Assembly (NCBI GenBank): GCA_003030785.1
Contig: PYVH01000019.1
Location: forward strand, 1-43,016
Direction: 5' to 3'
DNA from: Marinobacter sp. B9-2
GTDB taxonomy: Bacteria; Pseudomonadota; Gammaproteobacteria; Pseudomonadales; Oleiphilaceae
DNA: 43,016 nt
How positions within the stretch are numbered: position 1 is the stretch's first letter; every line of letters starts with the position of its first letter. Below the pieces are notes generated by a model. It had not been told where the DNA came from, did not search any database, and worked only from the letters and a program-made list of their open reading frames with translations. The translations under genes and the position numbers were made by a program. Positions 23,894 to 32,445 of this stretch are shown one piece after another.

Positions 23894-25171
23894 CTATTCC
23901 TCTGCCGTCCGCAGGCCTGAAAACATCACCCCCGTTCTCAAAAGCTCCCTGAACGTTGTCTCGCCACTCTCAACCTTCGCCATACCATCATCCAACATCA
24001 TCTTTTGCCCCCGGTCATTCAGCGCCCGACGAAGACGATGCTCGTCTTCGTGTTTAAGAATCCTGCCATAGTCTTCCTCTGTCAGTTGCCAGACTTCAAA
24101 CACGCCGAGCCGTCCGCGATAGCCCAGGTTGTTGCAGCTGGGACAACCTGTGGGCAGCCAGGTCTCTTCCGGCACCTCACGGCCGGCATCCACCAGCCAT
24201 TGTCGGGAGATTTCGTCAGGCCGGCCTTTCGTGCGACATTCCTTGCAAAGCCTGCGAACCAGTCTCTGGGAAGCAACAATCCCGAGATTGGCCGCGATCT
24301 CGTAGTCGTCCAGCCCCAGATTCCGCAGTGACGTGATGGTGCCAACAGCATCCCGACTGTGCAGTGTGGCCATCATGGATCGACCACTGGTCGCAACACT
24401 GATGGCAGCCTGTGCCGAAGGAACGTCGCGAATTTCGCCGATCAGGACGTAGTCCGGGTCCAAACGAAGCATGGCCTGAGTGCCACGGGCGAAGTCAAGC
24501 TCATGGGCCGCATCGACCTGAACCTGGTTGATCCCTGGAACCTCATATTCGACAGGGTCTTCCAACGTGACTACATGACTATCGCTTAGTTTCAATTCGT
24601 GCAGCAGCGCATAAAGCGTGGTCGTCTTTCCGCTACCTGTCGGGCCAGAGACAAGAAACATTCCGCCTGTGGCATCCATCCAACGCTGAATCCAGCCGAT
24701 ACCCTCCGAGGGAATTCCAAGCTCCAGGATATTTTGTATCGAAGCGGGCGGCGTCAGCACGCGAATCGCAAGCTTGTCCCCTGAGACACAGGGTATTGAA
24801 GTAACCCGCAGATCGAGATCTATATCATCGAGGGTGTAAACAAAACTTCCTTCATTGCATCGAACGGAAGGAATCGGATCTAGGGTCGCCATGGCCTTGA
24901 ACTGGTTTACCAGCCGCCGCCCCTGGTCATAGGAAACTTCTACCGCATCGACGATGATTCCGTCGATACGCAGCCTGACCCTGTAGTGATCCGGGAAGGG
25001 ATCGAGATGCAGGTCGGTTGCCCTCGCCGAGACGGCATCCGAAAGGAGCGCGTCGGCCTCCAGCGTTTCCGGGGCCTCATCGTCATCTGCAATCAGCTGA
25101 CAGAATTCGACAAGCAGGTGATCTCTAAGGTGGCGCTCGAACCGGCGCTGGGCGCTACTTTTTTCACTCAT
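23894..25171 (-). CDS. orphan GspE/PilB-type secretion ATPase
   Basis: 425 residues. The N2-type domain starts near residue 38 (ATDLHLDPFPDHYRVRLRIDG). Then come Walker A GPTGSGKTTT, an Asp box (VVTLEDPVEYE), Walker B LRLDPDYVLIGEIRD, a His box (ATSGRSMMATLHS) and a tetracysteine zinc site (CKEC, then CPSC about 35 residues on). Type II secretion and type IV pilus assembly ATPases have an extra N-terminal domain that docks to the membrane partner; here only about 35 residues precede N2. No gsp or pil genes are nearby. It is monocistronic. It may serve a system encoded elsewhere. Confidence 0.9.
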   Translation of the reverse strand: MSEKSSAQRRFERHLRDHLLVEFCQLIADDDEAPETLEADALLSDAVSARATDLHLDPFPDHYRVRLRIDGIIVDAVEVSYDQGRRLVNQFKAMATLDPIPSVRCNEGSFVYTLDDIDLDLRVTSIPCVSGDKLAIRVLTPPASIQNILELGIPSEGIGWIQRWMDATGGMFLVSGPTGSGKTTTLYALLHELKLSDSHVVTLEDPVEYEVPGINQVQVDAAHELDFARGTQAMLRLDPDYVLIGEIRDVPSAQAAISVATSGRSMMATLHSRDAVGTITSLRNLGLDDYEIAANLGIVASQRLVRRLCKECRTKGRPDEISRQWLVDAGREVPEETWLPTGCPSCNNLGYRGRLGVFEVWQLTEEDYGRILKHEDEHRLRRALNDRGQKMMLDDGMAKVESGETTFRELLRTGVMFSGLRTAEE

Positions 25172-25227
25172 GGAGGGCTCCTTGGGAGGACTTGTTCCCT
25201 GAGTGTAGCAAACAAGCCTGCAGGCAC

Positions 25228-25779
25228 TTATTCAGCGCGTGACTGGTCCACGATAATCAGCTCTTCCAGATCAAAACCCTCGGCCCTGGCCCGATCCCTG
25301 AACGCCTCAATCGCATCTTCGCTGACTTCCGGCGTGCGTGAGAGAAACCAGAGATAGTCACGGTCGTAGCCGGTCACATAGGCATACGAATACTCGTCTT
25401 TGTCGAGTTCGAACACCACGTAAGAGGCGTAAAAGGGCCCGAAGAAGGACACCTTCAAATGGCCTGTGTTTTCGTCCTCGACAAACACGGCGCGGCCGTC
25501 AGCTTCCTCCCATTGCTCTTCTTCGGCGTTATAGCCGCGGTTGATGACCTTTATGCTGCCGTCGTCATTACGGCTGTATTCGGCACGAACATTGGTGAGG
25601 CCGCGCTCGAATGAATGGTCCAGGCGAGCGATTTCGTACCAGGTACCCAGGTAGCGGTCGCCATCAAAACCGGTGACTGGCTCTATGTCCTCGGGAAGGC
25701 CGGTGCAGCCGGCCAGGGCTACAAGCCCGGCTATCAAGGACCATCTTCTTAACACTGCCATCATCGTTATGCGCCCCAT
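25228..25779 (-). CDS. blc: outer-membrane lipoprotein lipocalin (Blc-like)
   Basis: 183 residues; an ATG at 25764 is an equally possible start. A signal ending in LVALAGC gives the lipidated Cys. The lipocalin motif GTWYEIARLDHSFERG follows directly, then strands typical of bacterial lipocalin Blc, including KVSFFGPFYASYVVFELD and YDRDYLWFLSRTPEVSE. Blc binds lysophospholipids or fatty acids on the outer membrane. The last residues (AEGFDLEELIIVDQS) match the family's end. It lies 48 bp after the epimerase gene, with a strong hairpin between, so it is probably transcribed separately or by read-through. Confidence 0.9.
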   Translation of the reverse strand: MGRITMMAVLRRWSLIAGLVALAGCTGLPEDIEPVTGFDGDRYLGTWYEIARLDHSFERGLTNVRAEYSRNDDGSIKVINRGYNAEEEQWEEADGRAVFVEDENTGHLKVSFFGPFYASYVVFELDKDEYSYAYVTGYDRDYLWFLSRTPEVSEDAIEAFRDRARAEGFDLEELIIVDQSRAE

Positions 25780-25799
25780 TTTCGAGTATCAGATACGAG

Positions 25800-25823
25800 A
25801 AGGGCCAGCATTTGCTGGCCCTT
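25800..25823 (-). terminator. hairpin terminator after the epimerase gene
   Basis: AAGGGCCAGC-ATTT-GCTGGCCCTT is a perfect 10-bp stem with a 4-base loop, just past the epimerase stop codon. The following tract (TTCTCGT on the minus strand) is only weakly T-rich. Confidence 0.65.
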
Positions 25824-25826
25824 GAT

Positions 25827-26834
25827 TCATACGTTGTAGAAGTCCCGATACCAGTCTACAAATCGGGCAATCCCCTCCTCTACGGGAGTGGCCGGCTTGT
25901 AGCCTACGTCGTCGATCAGATCATCGACATTGGCGTAGGTGGCGGGAACATCGCCGGGCTGCAACGGAAGCAGGTTTCTCTCCGCTTTCTTGCCAACCCG
26001 TTCCTCAATAATCTCGATGAACCGGGACAGCTCAACCGGGTTGTTACTTCCGATGTTATACAACCGGTATGGCGCCTTGCTGGTGCCGGGGTCCGGAGTT
26101 GCACCGCTCCACTGATCGTTGGGCTCGGCCACATGATCCAGGGTGCGAATCACGCCTTCCACGATGTCGTCGATGTAGGTGAAATCCCGACGATGGTGGC
26201 CGTGATTGAAAACGTCGATGAGCTCTCCGGCGAGTATCTTCTTGGTGAAGATAAACAACGCCATATCCGGCCGGCCCCAGGGACCATAGACAGTAAAAAA
26301 CCGCAGACCAGTCGTCGGCAGATTATAGAGATGGCTGTACGTATGGGCCATGAGCTCATTGGCCTTCTTGGAGGCCGCGTAGAGACTCAGCGGATGATCC
26401 ACGTTGTCGTGCACCGAGAACGGCATGGACTCGTTGGCCCCGTAGACCGAGCTGCTGGAGGCGTACACCAGGTGCTTCACCTTGTTGTGCCGGCAGCCCT
26501 CGAGGATGTTCATGAAGCCAACAAGGTTGGCATCCACGTAGGCATGGGGGTTCTCGATGGAATACCGCACACCCGCCTGGGCCGCCAGATGCACTACCCG
26601 TTCAGGCTTGTGCTCGGCAAAAAGCGCCTCCATGGCGGCCCGGTCAGCCACATCCTGGCGGACTTCGGTAAAACCTGCCTTGTCGGTCAGGCGTTTCAGC
26701 CGCGCTTCCTTCAGGTTCACATCGTAGTAGTCGTTGACGTTATCAACGCCAATGACTTCATCGCCCCGGTCAAGCAGCCGATGCGCCAGGTGTGAGCCAA
26801 TAAAACCGGCTGTACCGGTAACAAGAATCTTCAC
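25827..26834 (-). CDS. NAD-dependent UDP-sugar epimerase, probably UDP-glucuronate 4-epimerase
   Basis: 335 residues from a GTG at 26834, chosen because AAGGAG stands 6 bases ahead and because the family begins at [12 protein letters not shown]. Features of short-chain epimerases: the GxxGxxG nucleotide site at the N-terminus, SSSSVYG, catalytic YAASKKANE and [17 protein letters not shown]. The segment [18 protein letters not shown] is typical of UDP-glucuronate 4-epimerases (LpsL type), giving UDP-galacturonate for surface polysaccharide. No polysaccharide cluster is in the window. It is preceded by the outer-membrane protein gene with a 28-bp gap. Confidence 0.9.
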   Translation of the reverse strand: MKILVTGTAGFIGSHLAHRLLDRGDEVIGVDNVNDYYDVNLKEARLKRLTDKAGFTEVRQDVADRAAMEALFAEHKPERVVHLAAQAGVRYSIENPHAYVDANLVGFMNILEGCRHNKVKHLVYASSSSVYGANESMPFSVHDNVDHPLSLYAASKKANELMAHTYSHLYNLPTTGLRFFTVYGPWGRPDMALFIFTKKILAGELIDVFNHGHHRRDFTYIDDIVEGVIRTLDHVAEPNDQWSGATPDPGTSKAPYRLYNIGSNNPVELSRFIEIIEERVGKKAERNLLPLQPGDVPATYANVDDLIDDVGYKPATPVEEGIARFVDWYRDFYNV

Positions 26835-26862
26835 GTTTCTCTCCTTGGAACGAATGCCGGCC

Positions 26863-27606
26863 TCAGAAGGACACGCCAGCACTCACAAACGGCCCGCCAA
26901 TCTCAACATCCAGGCGGTCATTGCCGTCTTCGTAATCAATGGCCATCTGACGGTAGCCCGCGCGCAACTGAATTAGTGAGATCTCATACTGGCCGTAGGC
27001 GTTGAAATCGTGCAGCGAGTCGCCATCGAAGCTGATGAAGTTGCCTTCTGCGCCAACCGACACGCCGGTCAACGGCAAATCAAAACGTGCCGCCAGATAG
27101 CCCATGGGAATTACTCCGTCCACCTTGGTTTCACTCGGGCTAAAGAGGCCGTTTGTGTCCTGAACAACCAATTCGCCGGACAAATCGCGGGCGGTAATGC
27201 CGAGATCCAAATTCACCCAGTTATCCAAAACCTCGTAATAAAGGGTCAGGTCCAGCTGGTCGAGATCGAAGTCAGATTGAACCTCAACGCTGCCCGGAAT
27301 CCCGACGAATCCGGAAGTACCCAGGCGGCCACGACCACTTTGCTCGATTACGGTGTAGTTCAGGCGAACATTGGGCAATAAAGGCACCGGATGCTCCAGA
27401 TACAGCGACGCATTCGCATTGGCATCGGAGTCACTATCGAGATTCAGATCATTTTCGACGTCGACCACATCACCACTGTTGGCAGCCTGACCGGAGAGGT
27501 CAGAATCCCAGTAACTCACGCTGGCACCCAGACCAACAATGTCCGCCTGGGACAAAGGCGCCACCAGAATCAGTGAACCACCTACAGCAAGCATCAGTTT
27601 ACGCAT
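26863..27606 (-). CDS. outer-membrane beta-barrel protein, TIGR04219 type
   Basis: 247 residues. Residues 1-21 are a Sec signal (cleavage near SQA). The mature chain begins [18 protein letters not shown], has many alternating amphipathic strands ([52 protein letters not shown]) and ends with the aromatic residue usual for barrels (SAGVSF). An Asp-rich loop near residues 47-62 may bind cations. The pattern matches the TIGR04219 family of gammaproteobacterial outer-membrane proteins, whose function is unknown. It could share a transcript with the epimerase gene, 28 bp downstream. Confidence 0.82.
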   Translation of the reverse strand: MRKLMLAVGGSLILVAPLSQADIVGLGASVSYWDSDLSGQAANSGDVVDVENDLNLDSDSDANANASLYLEHPVPLLPNVRLNYTVIEQSGRGRLGTSGFVGIPGSVEVQSDFDLDQLDLTLYYEVLDNWVNLDLGITARDLSGELVVQDTNGLFSPSETKVDGVIPMGYLAARFDLPLTGVSVGAEGNFISFDGDSLHDFNAYGQYEISLIQLRAGYRQMAIDYEDGNDRLDVEIGGPFVSAGVSF

Positions 27607-27638
27607 GACACACCTTTCGAATTTGTTATAAATTTCAA

Positions 27639-28352
27639 TCAGTCGAACTGGATTCCCAAACGGCGTCCGACTTCCTCGTACGTTTCGATAACCTCGCCCA
27701 GCCCCTGGCGGAAACGATCCTTATCCATTTTCTTGCGGGTTTCCTTGTCCCAGATCCGGCAACCGTCCGGACTGAACTCGTCACCCAGCACAATCTTGCC
27801 TTCACTGCGACCGAACTCCAGCTTGTAGTCCACCAACAGCATGCCTGCCTGGTCAAACAGGGCCTTGAGTACGTCGTTCACCCGGTAGGTCAGCGCTTTC
27901 ATCTGGCCCAGCTCTTCGGCTGCGGCCCAGCCAAAGCTCACGGCCAGGGATTCGTTGACCATGGGATCGTGGAGAGCGTCGTTCTTCAGAAACAGTTCGT
28001 AAGTGGGCGGATTCAGTTCCTGCCCTTCTTCCACCCCAAGACGGCGGCAGAGGCTGCCGGCAGAAACGTTGCGAACCACACACTCGACCGGAATCATGTC
28101 CAGTTTTTTAACCAGCGACTCAGTGGAAGACAGCAACCCTTCAAAATGGGTCGGTACACCCGCCGCTTCCAGCTTCTCCATAATGAACGCATTGAACTTG
28201 TTGTTCACCATGCCCTTGCGGTTGAGCTGTTCCTTTTTCTCGCCGTCAAAGGCGGATGTGTCGTCACGGAACTCCAGCACAAAGCGATCGGGGTTGTCTG
28301 TCCGGTAGACGGATTTTGCCTTGCCGGCATATAGTTCTTCGCGTTTTTCCAT
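27639..28352 (-). CDS. purC: phosphoribosylaminoimidazole-succinocarboxamide synthase PurC
   Basis: 237 residues, the bacterial length. Family motifs: [61 protein letters not shown] and [15 protein letters not shown]. It ligates aspartate to CAIR in purine synthesis, in the cytoplasm. It follows bamC by 45 bp, separated by a hairpin that may reduce read-through, as part of the dapA-bamC-purC block found in many gammaproteobacteria. Confidence 0.97.
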   Translation of the reverse strand: MEKREELYAGKAKSVYRTDNPDRFVLEFRDDTSAFDGEKKEQLNRKGMVNNKFNAFIMEKLEAAGVPTHFEGLLSSTESLVKKLDMIPVECVVRNVSAGSLCRRLGVEEGQELNPPTYELFLKNDALHDPMVNESLAVSFGWAAAEELGQMKALTYRVNDVLKALFDQAGMLLVDYKLEFGRSEGKIVLGDEFSPDGCRIWDKETRKKMDKDRFRQGLGEVIETYEEVGRRLGIQFD

Positions 28353-28363
28353 TGGGGGTCTCC

Positions 28364-28388
28364 GAAAAGCGGCCGCCCTGGGCGGCCT
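28364..28388 (-). terminator. hairpin between bamC and purC
   Basis: On the minus strand, GGCCGCC-CAG-GGCGGCC is followed by GCTTTTC. It lies between the bamC stop and the purC start, so it is either a partial terminator or an attenuator. Confidence 0.55.
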
Positions 28389-28397
28389 CTTCCTGAA

Positions 28398-29495
28398 TCA
28401 GTATAGGTAATCGAACAGTTGCGCGAGCAGATCCGGCGTCGTGCGGCTGCCCGTGTAACCCGGAACGTCCTCGGCAGAGATGACGATTGCATCGCTCTGC
28501 TGGCTGAGGTTAACCGTGTGAGTATGCTGGGGTGCTTCCTTGTCGCTGAACCAGCTGAACCAGCCCGGATCCCGCTCGTCTTCGGTGCGGAAGTCGACAT
28601 GGAACCAGCCTTCGCTGCGGTTGAGATCAACAACAGGAATACCCGAGTCTGTCAGCGCCCGGCTCACTTCCGCCCAGGAACGCCCGTAATCAAGCTCCAT
28701 GCGGATCGCGACCGCCTCATCATTTTCCGAAATCAGGCGAACAAGCGGTTCGCTGACCATTCCGGATGCGGCGCGGGAAAAGGACTTGGTTTCCTCGCGG
28801 GCCTTGAGAAAATCGCCCAGGTCAGACAACAGGCGCCTCTGCAGCTCCAGAGCCTGCTCCGAGGGATCGGTCACTTCCGCCCAGGGAATCAGCTCTTCCG
28901 GCTGATCAGCCACCTCCAGCCTGCGCACCTGAACTTCGGTGGTCTTGCGGCGAACGCCGGGCGCCATACGCACCTGAAGAACCACTTTCTGCTCGCCGGC
29001 AGACGGATTATCGGAAAGCTCCACGAGATCCCGTGCACGCTTGCTGAAGTTGGCAAGCTCTGTCTGAAGGATACCCAGTTGGGGGCTATCGAAACCGACA
29101 CCCAGACCGCGCTCGGACAGGTAGCTGTTCACGGCCGGCCAGATTCTTCCCGGCACGTCGTTGACCAGCAGCCAGAGCCGGCCATCCAGCTCTTCGATCA
29201 CATAGTTTTCATCCAGGATGTCCGAGGTCATGTCCGGCGGACGCGGTATATCGGACGGATACATCTTGCTGGCATCGGCCGGCTGGACATCGCGGATGGG
29301 CATGGTCTGGCTGAAACGGGAATCGTCGGCAGTGGCCGGCAGTTCCAGTGGCTGCCCTTCCGTGGCATTCACATAACGCTCGGAACGGTCATCAATCAGA
29401 CCGCATCCCGAAGCTGCTGCCAGAAGCAGCAGCCCGGACACAACAACAATAGGCTTCAACATCAAGGTACTACCGGTTCCTTTTAGAACCTGCAT
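28398..29495 (-). CDS. bamC: outer-membrane assembly lipoprotein BamC
   Basis: 365 residues from the ATG at 29495, which has GGAG 7 bases ahead; an ATG at 29462 gives a classic 20-residue lipoprotein signal but no ribosome site. The lipobox is LAAASGC. An unstructured stretch (about 35 residues after the Cys, conserved in BamC for binding BamD) precedes two helix-grip domains, about residues 100-210 and 230-360. BamC is part of the BAM complex that inserts outer-membrane barrels. It follows dapA by 35 bp, the usual order. A GGTTC-TAAAAG-GAACC hairpin lies between the two candidate starts. Confidence 0.9.
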   Translation of the reverse strand: MQVLKGTGSTLMLKPIVVVSGLLLLAAASGCGLIDDRSERYVNATEGQPLELPATADDSRFSQTMPIRDVQPADASKMYPSDIPRPPDMTSDILDENYVIEELDGRLWLLVNDVPGRIWPAVNSYLSERGLGVGFDSPQLGILQTELANFSKRARDLVELSDNPSAGEQKVVLQVRMAPGVRRKTTEVQVRRLEVADQPEELIPWAEVTDPSEQALELQRRLLSDLGDFLKAREETKSFSRAASGMVSEPLVRLISENDEAVAIRMELDYGRSWAEVSRALTDSGIPVVDLNRSEGWFHVDFRTEDERDPGWFSWFSDKEAPQHTHTVNLSQQSDAIVISAEDVPGYTGSRTTPDLLAQLFDYLY

Positions 29496-29530
29496 CAGGT
29501 TACTCCGGGGATGGGATGATTTAAGCAAAC

Positions 29531-30409
29531 TCAGAGTACACCTGAGGACTTGAGGGCATCTTCCACTTCGCTATGGAACTTTTCGCTGAGCGGTGTCAGC
29601 GGCAAGCGGATGCCTTCTCCAATCATACCCATGCGATGGAGCGCCCACTTAACCGGAATCGGGTTCGCCTCAAGGAACAGCTTCCGGTTCAGCGGCATCA
29701 GCAGCTCGTTAAGACGCTCGGTCTCCTCGCGGTTGCCGGCAACGGCCGCTTCGCACAGCTGCGACATTCCCCTGGGAGCAACATTGGCTGTGACCGAGAC
29801 GTTACCCTTGGCACCGGCCAGCATCAGCTCTGCCGCCGTGGCGTCATCACCGGAGTACACAGCCAGACGGCCATTCAATGCTTCGATCAGTTCGGCGCCC
29901 CGGGGAATATTACCGGTGGCGTCCTTGATACCCACGATGTTCGGGATATCGGCGAGCCGGAGCACGGTCTCGTTCAGCATGTCGCAGGCGGTTCGACCGG
30001 GCACGTTGTAAAGCATCTGGCTCATGCCGGGGACGGCTTCGGCGATGGCCTTGAAATGCTGGTACAGGCCTTCCTGGGTCGGCTTGTTGTAGTAGGGGAC
30101 AACGAGCAGGCAGGCATCGGCACCAAGCTTGTGGGCTTCCGCAGTCAGTTCAATGGCCTCACGGGTACTGTTACCGCCCGTGCCCGCAATAACCGGGATG
30201 CGACCATCAACGCGTTTAATGATATGGCCAATCGTCTGGCAATGCTCTTTCGGGTCGAGCGTTGCGGATTCGCCGGTGGTGCCCACAGCAACAATGCCGT
30301 GCGTGCCGTTTTCAAGATGAAAGTCTACCAGCTTGTCCAGATCCTCCCAGTGAATGTCACCGTTTGGATGCATGGGCGTGACCAGTGCGACAAGGCTACC
30401 CGTAATCAT
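29531..30409 (-). CDS. dapA: 4-hydroxy-tetrahydrodipicolinate synthase DapA
   Basis: 292 residues, the standard length. The family pattern is complete: [28 protein letters not shown] (Thr at the active site), [14 protein letters not shown] with catalytic Tyr, [21 protein letters not shown] with the Schiff-base Lys, and YSGDDATA. It condenses pyruvate with aspartate semialdehyde in lysine and diaminopimelate synthesis. It is the first gene of the dapA-bamC-purC block and diverges from bcp across 74 bp; the gcvR gene often found between them is absent. Confidence 0.97.
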   Translation of the reverse strand: MITGSLVALVTPMHPNGDIHWEDLDKLVDFHLENGTHGIVAVGTTGESATLDPKEHCQTIGHIIKRVDGRIPVIAGTGGNSTREAIELTAEAHKLGADACLLVVPYYNKPTQEGLYQHFKAIAEAVPGMSQMLYNVPGRTACDMLNETVLRLADIPNIVGIKDATGNIPRGAELIEALNGRLAVYSGDDATAAELMLAGAKGNVSVTANVAPRGMSQLCEAAVAGNREETERLNELLMPLNRKLFLEANPIPVKWALHRMGMIGEGIRLPLTPLSEKFHSEVEDALKSSGVL

Positions 30410-30483
30410 AAAAGCTCCGTCCGAATAAAACCGATATGGTAATGTTGGGCACGAACTGACACAAGGGAATTAAAGGAGATGTC

Positions 30484-30951
30484 ATGCCATCCGTCGAGTT
30501 AAACAAACCCGTTCCGGATTTTGAAGCCGCCGCCACCGGAGACCAGACCGTCCGGCTGGATGACCTGAAGGGTCAGAATGTTGTGATTTACTTCTATCCA
30601 AAAGACAACACGCCCGGCTGTACCACCGAAGGCCAGGACTTCCGCGACCGGATGAAGCAGTTTGAAGAGCTGGATACGGTCATACTCGGGGTATCCAGGG
30701 ATGGCCTGAAAGCCCATGAGAATTTCCGGGCCAAGCATGAATTTCCCTTCCACCTTATTTCAGACAAGGACGAAGCCCTTTGTAACCTCTTTGACGTGAT
30801 CAAGCTGAAAAAGCTCTACGGCAAGGAATACATGGGCGTCGATCGCAGCACCTTCCTGATCGACAAGGACGGGGTGCTGAGAGCGGAATGGCGTGGTGTG
30901 ATAGTCAAAGGCCACGCGGACGAGGTCCTGGAGGCTGTAAAGGCGCTTTAA
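30484..30951 (+). CDS. bcp: thiol peroxidase Bcp (PrxQ type)
   Basis: 155 residues. The peroxiredoxin active site is FYPKDNTPGCTTEGQDFRD, with the peroxidatic Cys at the middle and the Thr and Arg of the family close by. In PrxQ/Bcp the resolving Cys may lie five residues later; here that position is not Cys, so a 1-Cys type or another resolving Cys (for example in EALCNLFDVI) is likely. It reduces hydrogen peroxide and lipid hydroperoxides using thioredoxin. AAAGGAG is 5 bases before the ATG. It diverges from dapA. Confidence 0.95.
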   Translation: MPSVELNKPVPDFEAAATGDQTVRLDDLKGQNVVIYFYPKDNTPGCTTEGQDFRDRMKQFEELDTVILGVSRDGLKAHENFRAKHEFPFHLISDKDEALCNLFDVIKLKKLYGKEYMGVDRSTFLIDKDGVLRAEWRGVIVKGHADEVLEAVKAL

Positions 30952-30959
30952 GCGCCTTT
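30939..30959. terminator. bidirectional terminator between bcp and the AI-2E family gene
   Basis: AAAGGCGCT-TTA-AGCGCCTTT is a perfect 9-bp stem spanning the bcp stop codon and touching the convergent gene's stop. T or A tracts flank the stem on both strands. Confidence 0.65.
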
Positions 30960-32038
30960 CAGGCGTCGCTGGTTTCGGTCAGCGGCGCAGACTCCTTCAC
31001 CGGCCAGGCGGCAAACACAGCCTTGAGCATGGTCGCCAGCGGAATGGCAAAGAAAACACCCCACAAGCCCCAGATGCCCCCGAAGAACAGCACCGCGACG
31101 ATAATCGCGACCGGGTGAAGGTTGTTCACCTCCGAGAAGAGGATCGGGACCAGGACGTTGCCATCCAGTGCCTGGATAACACCGTACACCACCATCACCC
31201 AGATGAACTGGCTGCCCCAGCCAAAAGCGAACAGTGCAATCACTGCAACGGGAATGGTGACGACAGCGGCGCCAATGTAGGGAATAACCACGCTCAGGCC
31301 AACCAGCAGTGAGAGCAGTGCCGCATAGGGCATGCCCAACAGCTTGAAGGAAATATAAGTGGCACCGCCAACGATGAGAATCTCAACCGCCTTGCCGCGG
31401 ACATAATTGGCGCACTGAAGGTTCACCTCATGCCAGATCTGCAGCATCATCGGGCGCTGGGGTGGCAGCATCCTGGCTATGGAGCTGAGAAGAACCTCCC
31501 GATCCTTGAGGAAGAAAAACACCAGAATGGGTACCAGCACCATATAGATCAGCAAAGCCACAAGATCTGGAATGCTGGACAGGGAAAAAGACACCAGCCA
31601 CTGGGTCATATACCCCACTTCGGTACTGACCTGGCTGTAGACCGTAGTGACGGCTTCTCCCGAGATCAGATGCGGGTATTGCTGCGGCAGAAGCTCCAGA
31701 TAGGATTGCAGCTCGCGAATGATTCGCGGCGCCTCACCGGCCAGGTTACTCAGCTGGGTCCAGATCAGCGGCAAAAGCCCAAACAGGAAACCGATGAGCA
31801 CACCGAGGAACACCAGGAACACCCCGATGATCGACACTGTCTCCGGCACACCCAGCTTGTTGAGCCTCGTCACCAGGCCCTGCAGAATAAAGGCGACGAT
31901 CAGAGACGCAATGGCCGGTGCGAGCATGGCACCGAACCAGATAACGAAGATGGTCCCCGTTACCAGTATCAGGAACAGGATGACCGCTTCTTCATCCGAG
32001 AAGTATTTGTGTGCGAGACCGCGTAGTGTCCTGATCAT
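30959..32038 (-). CDS. AI-2E family transporter (PerM type)
   Basis: 359 residues with about eight hydrophobic segments, the AI-2E/PerM family layout. The first membrane segments are near residues 18-60. A long soluble region with amphipathic helices (about 95-150) follows. Later segments include the conserved VPYIGAAVVTIPVAVIALF and GNVLVPILFSEVNNLHPVAI. Members export various solutes or act as Na+/H+ antiporters; autoinducer-2 export is proven only for some. The substrate here is unknown. It is 16 bp after the TusA-like gene and converges on bcp. Confidence 0.88.
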   Translation of the reverse strand: MIRTLRGLAHKYFSDEEAVILFLILVTGTIFVIWFGAMLAPAIASLIVAFILQGLVTRLNKLGVPETVSIIGVFLVFLGVLIGFLFGLLPLIWTQLSNLAGEAPRIIRELQSYLELLPQQYPHLISGEAVTTVYSQVSTEVGYMTQWLVSFSLSSIPDLVALLIYMVLVPILVFFFLKDREVLLSSIARMLPPQRPMMLQIWHEVNLQCANYVRGKAVEILIVGGATYISFKLLGMPYAALLSLLVGLSVVIPYIGAAVVTIPVAVIALFAFGWGSQFIWVMVVYGVIQALDGNVLVPILFSEVNNLHPVAIIVAVLFFGGIWGLWGVFFAIPLATMLKAVFAAWPVKESAPLTETSDA

Positions 32039-32054
32039 TTACAGCTCCGAAACT

Positions 32055-32282
32055 TTATCCGCCGCACTTTATCACAAACCGGTACTGCCCGGCGGCTTCG
32101 GAACTGCTCATCAGCTTGTGATCGGACAGCTCAAGGAACGCCGGGATGTCGCGGGCCGAACCCGAATCCGTGGCAATTACCTCCAGTTCCTCACCGGGCG
32201 CCATGCTGTTCAGTTCCAGCTTCGTTTTCAGCAGCGGCATCGGGCAGCGCAACCCGGAGGCATCAAGCGTTCGATCAACCAT
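32055..32282 (-). CDS. TusA-family sulfur carrier protein
   Basis: 75 residues. The TusA/SirA pattern is complete: TLDASGLRCPMPLLKTK with the sulfur-accepting Cys near residue 13, GEELEVIATDSGSARDIPAF and the C-terminal YRFVIKCGG. TusA-type proteins carry persulfide sulfur, for tRNA thiolation or other pathways. It lies next to the permease gene in the same direction; PerM-TusA pairs are seen in related bacteria, which may hint at a joint role. The 163 bp upstream, shared with the divergent bepA, have no clear promoter. Confidence 0.93.
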   Translation of the reverse strand: MVDRTLDASGLRCPMPLLKTKLELNSMAPGEELEVIATDSGSARDIPAFLELSDHKLMSSSEAAGQYRFVIKCGG

Positions 32283-32445
32283 ACTAGCGATACACCATCA
32301 CAAAATAATAAGCGGATTTAACAAGCGGGCATTATGCCGACAGTGATAATGTATTGCATCACAATCCTCTTCAAGCAGGGGATCCGAACTTTTTCTCGTA
32401 AACCGCTGTCAAACGGCGAATCAGACCACAGGCACCCGGCACTAC

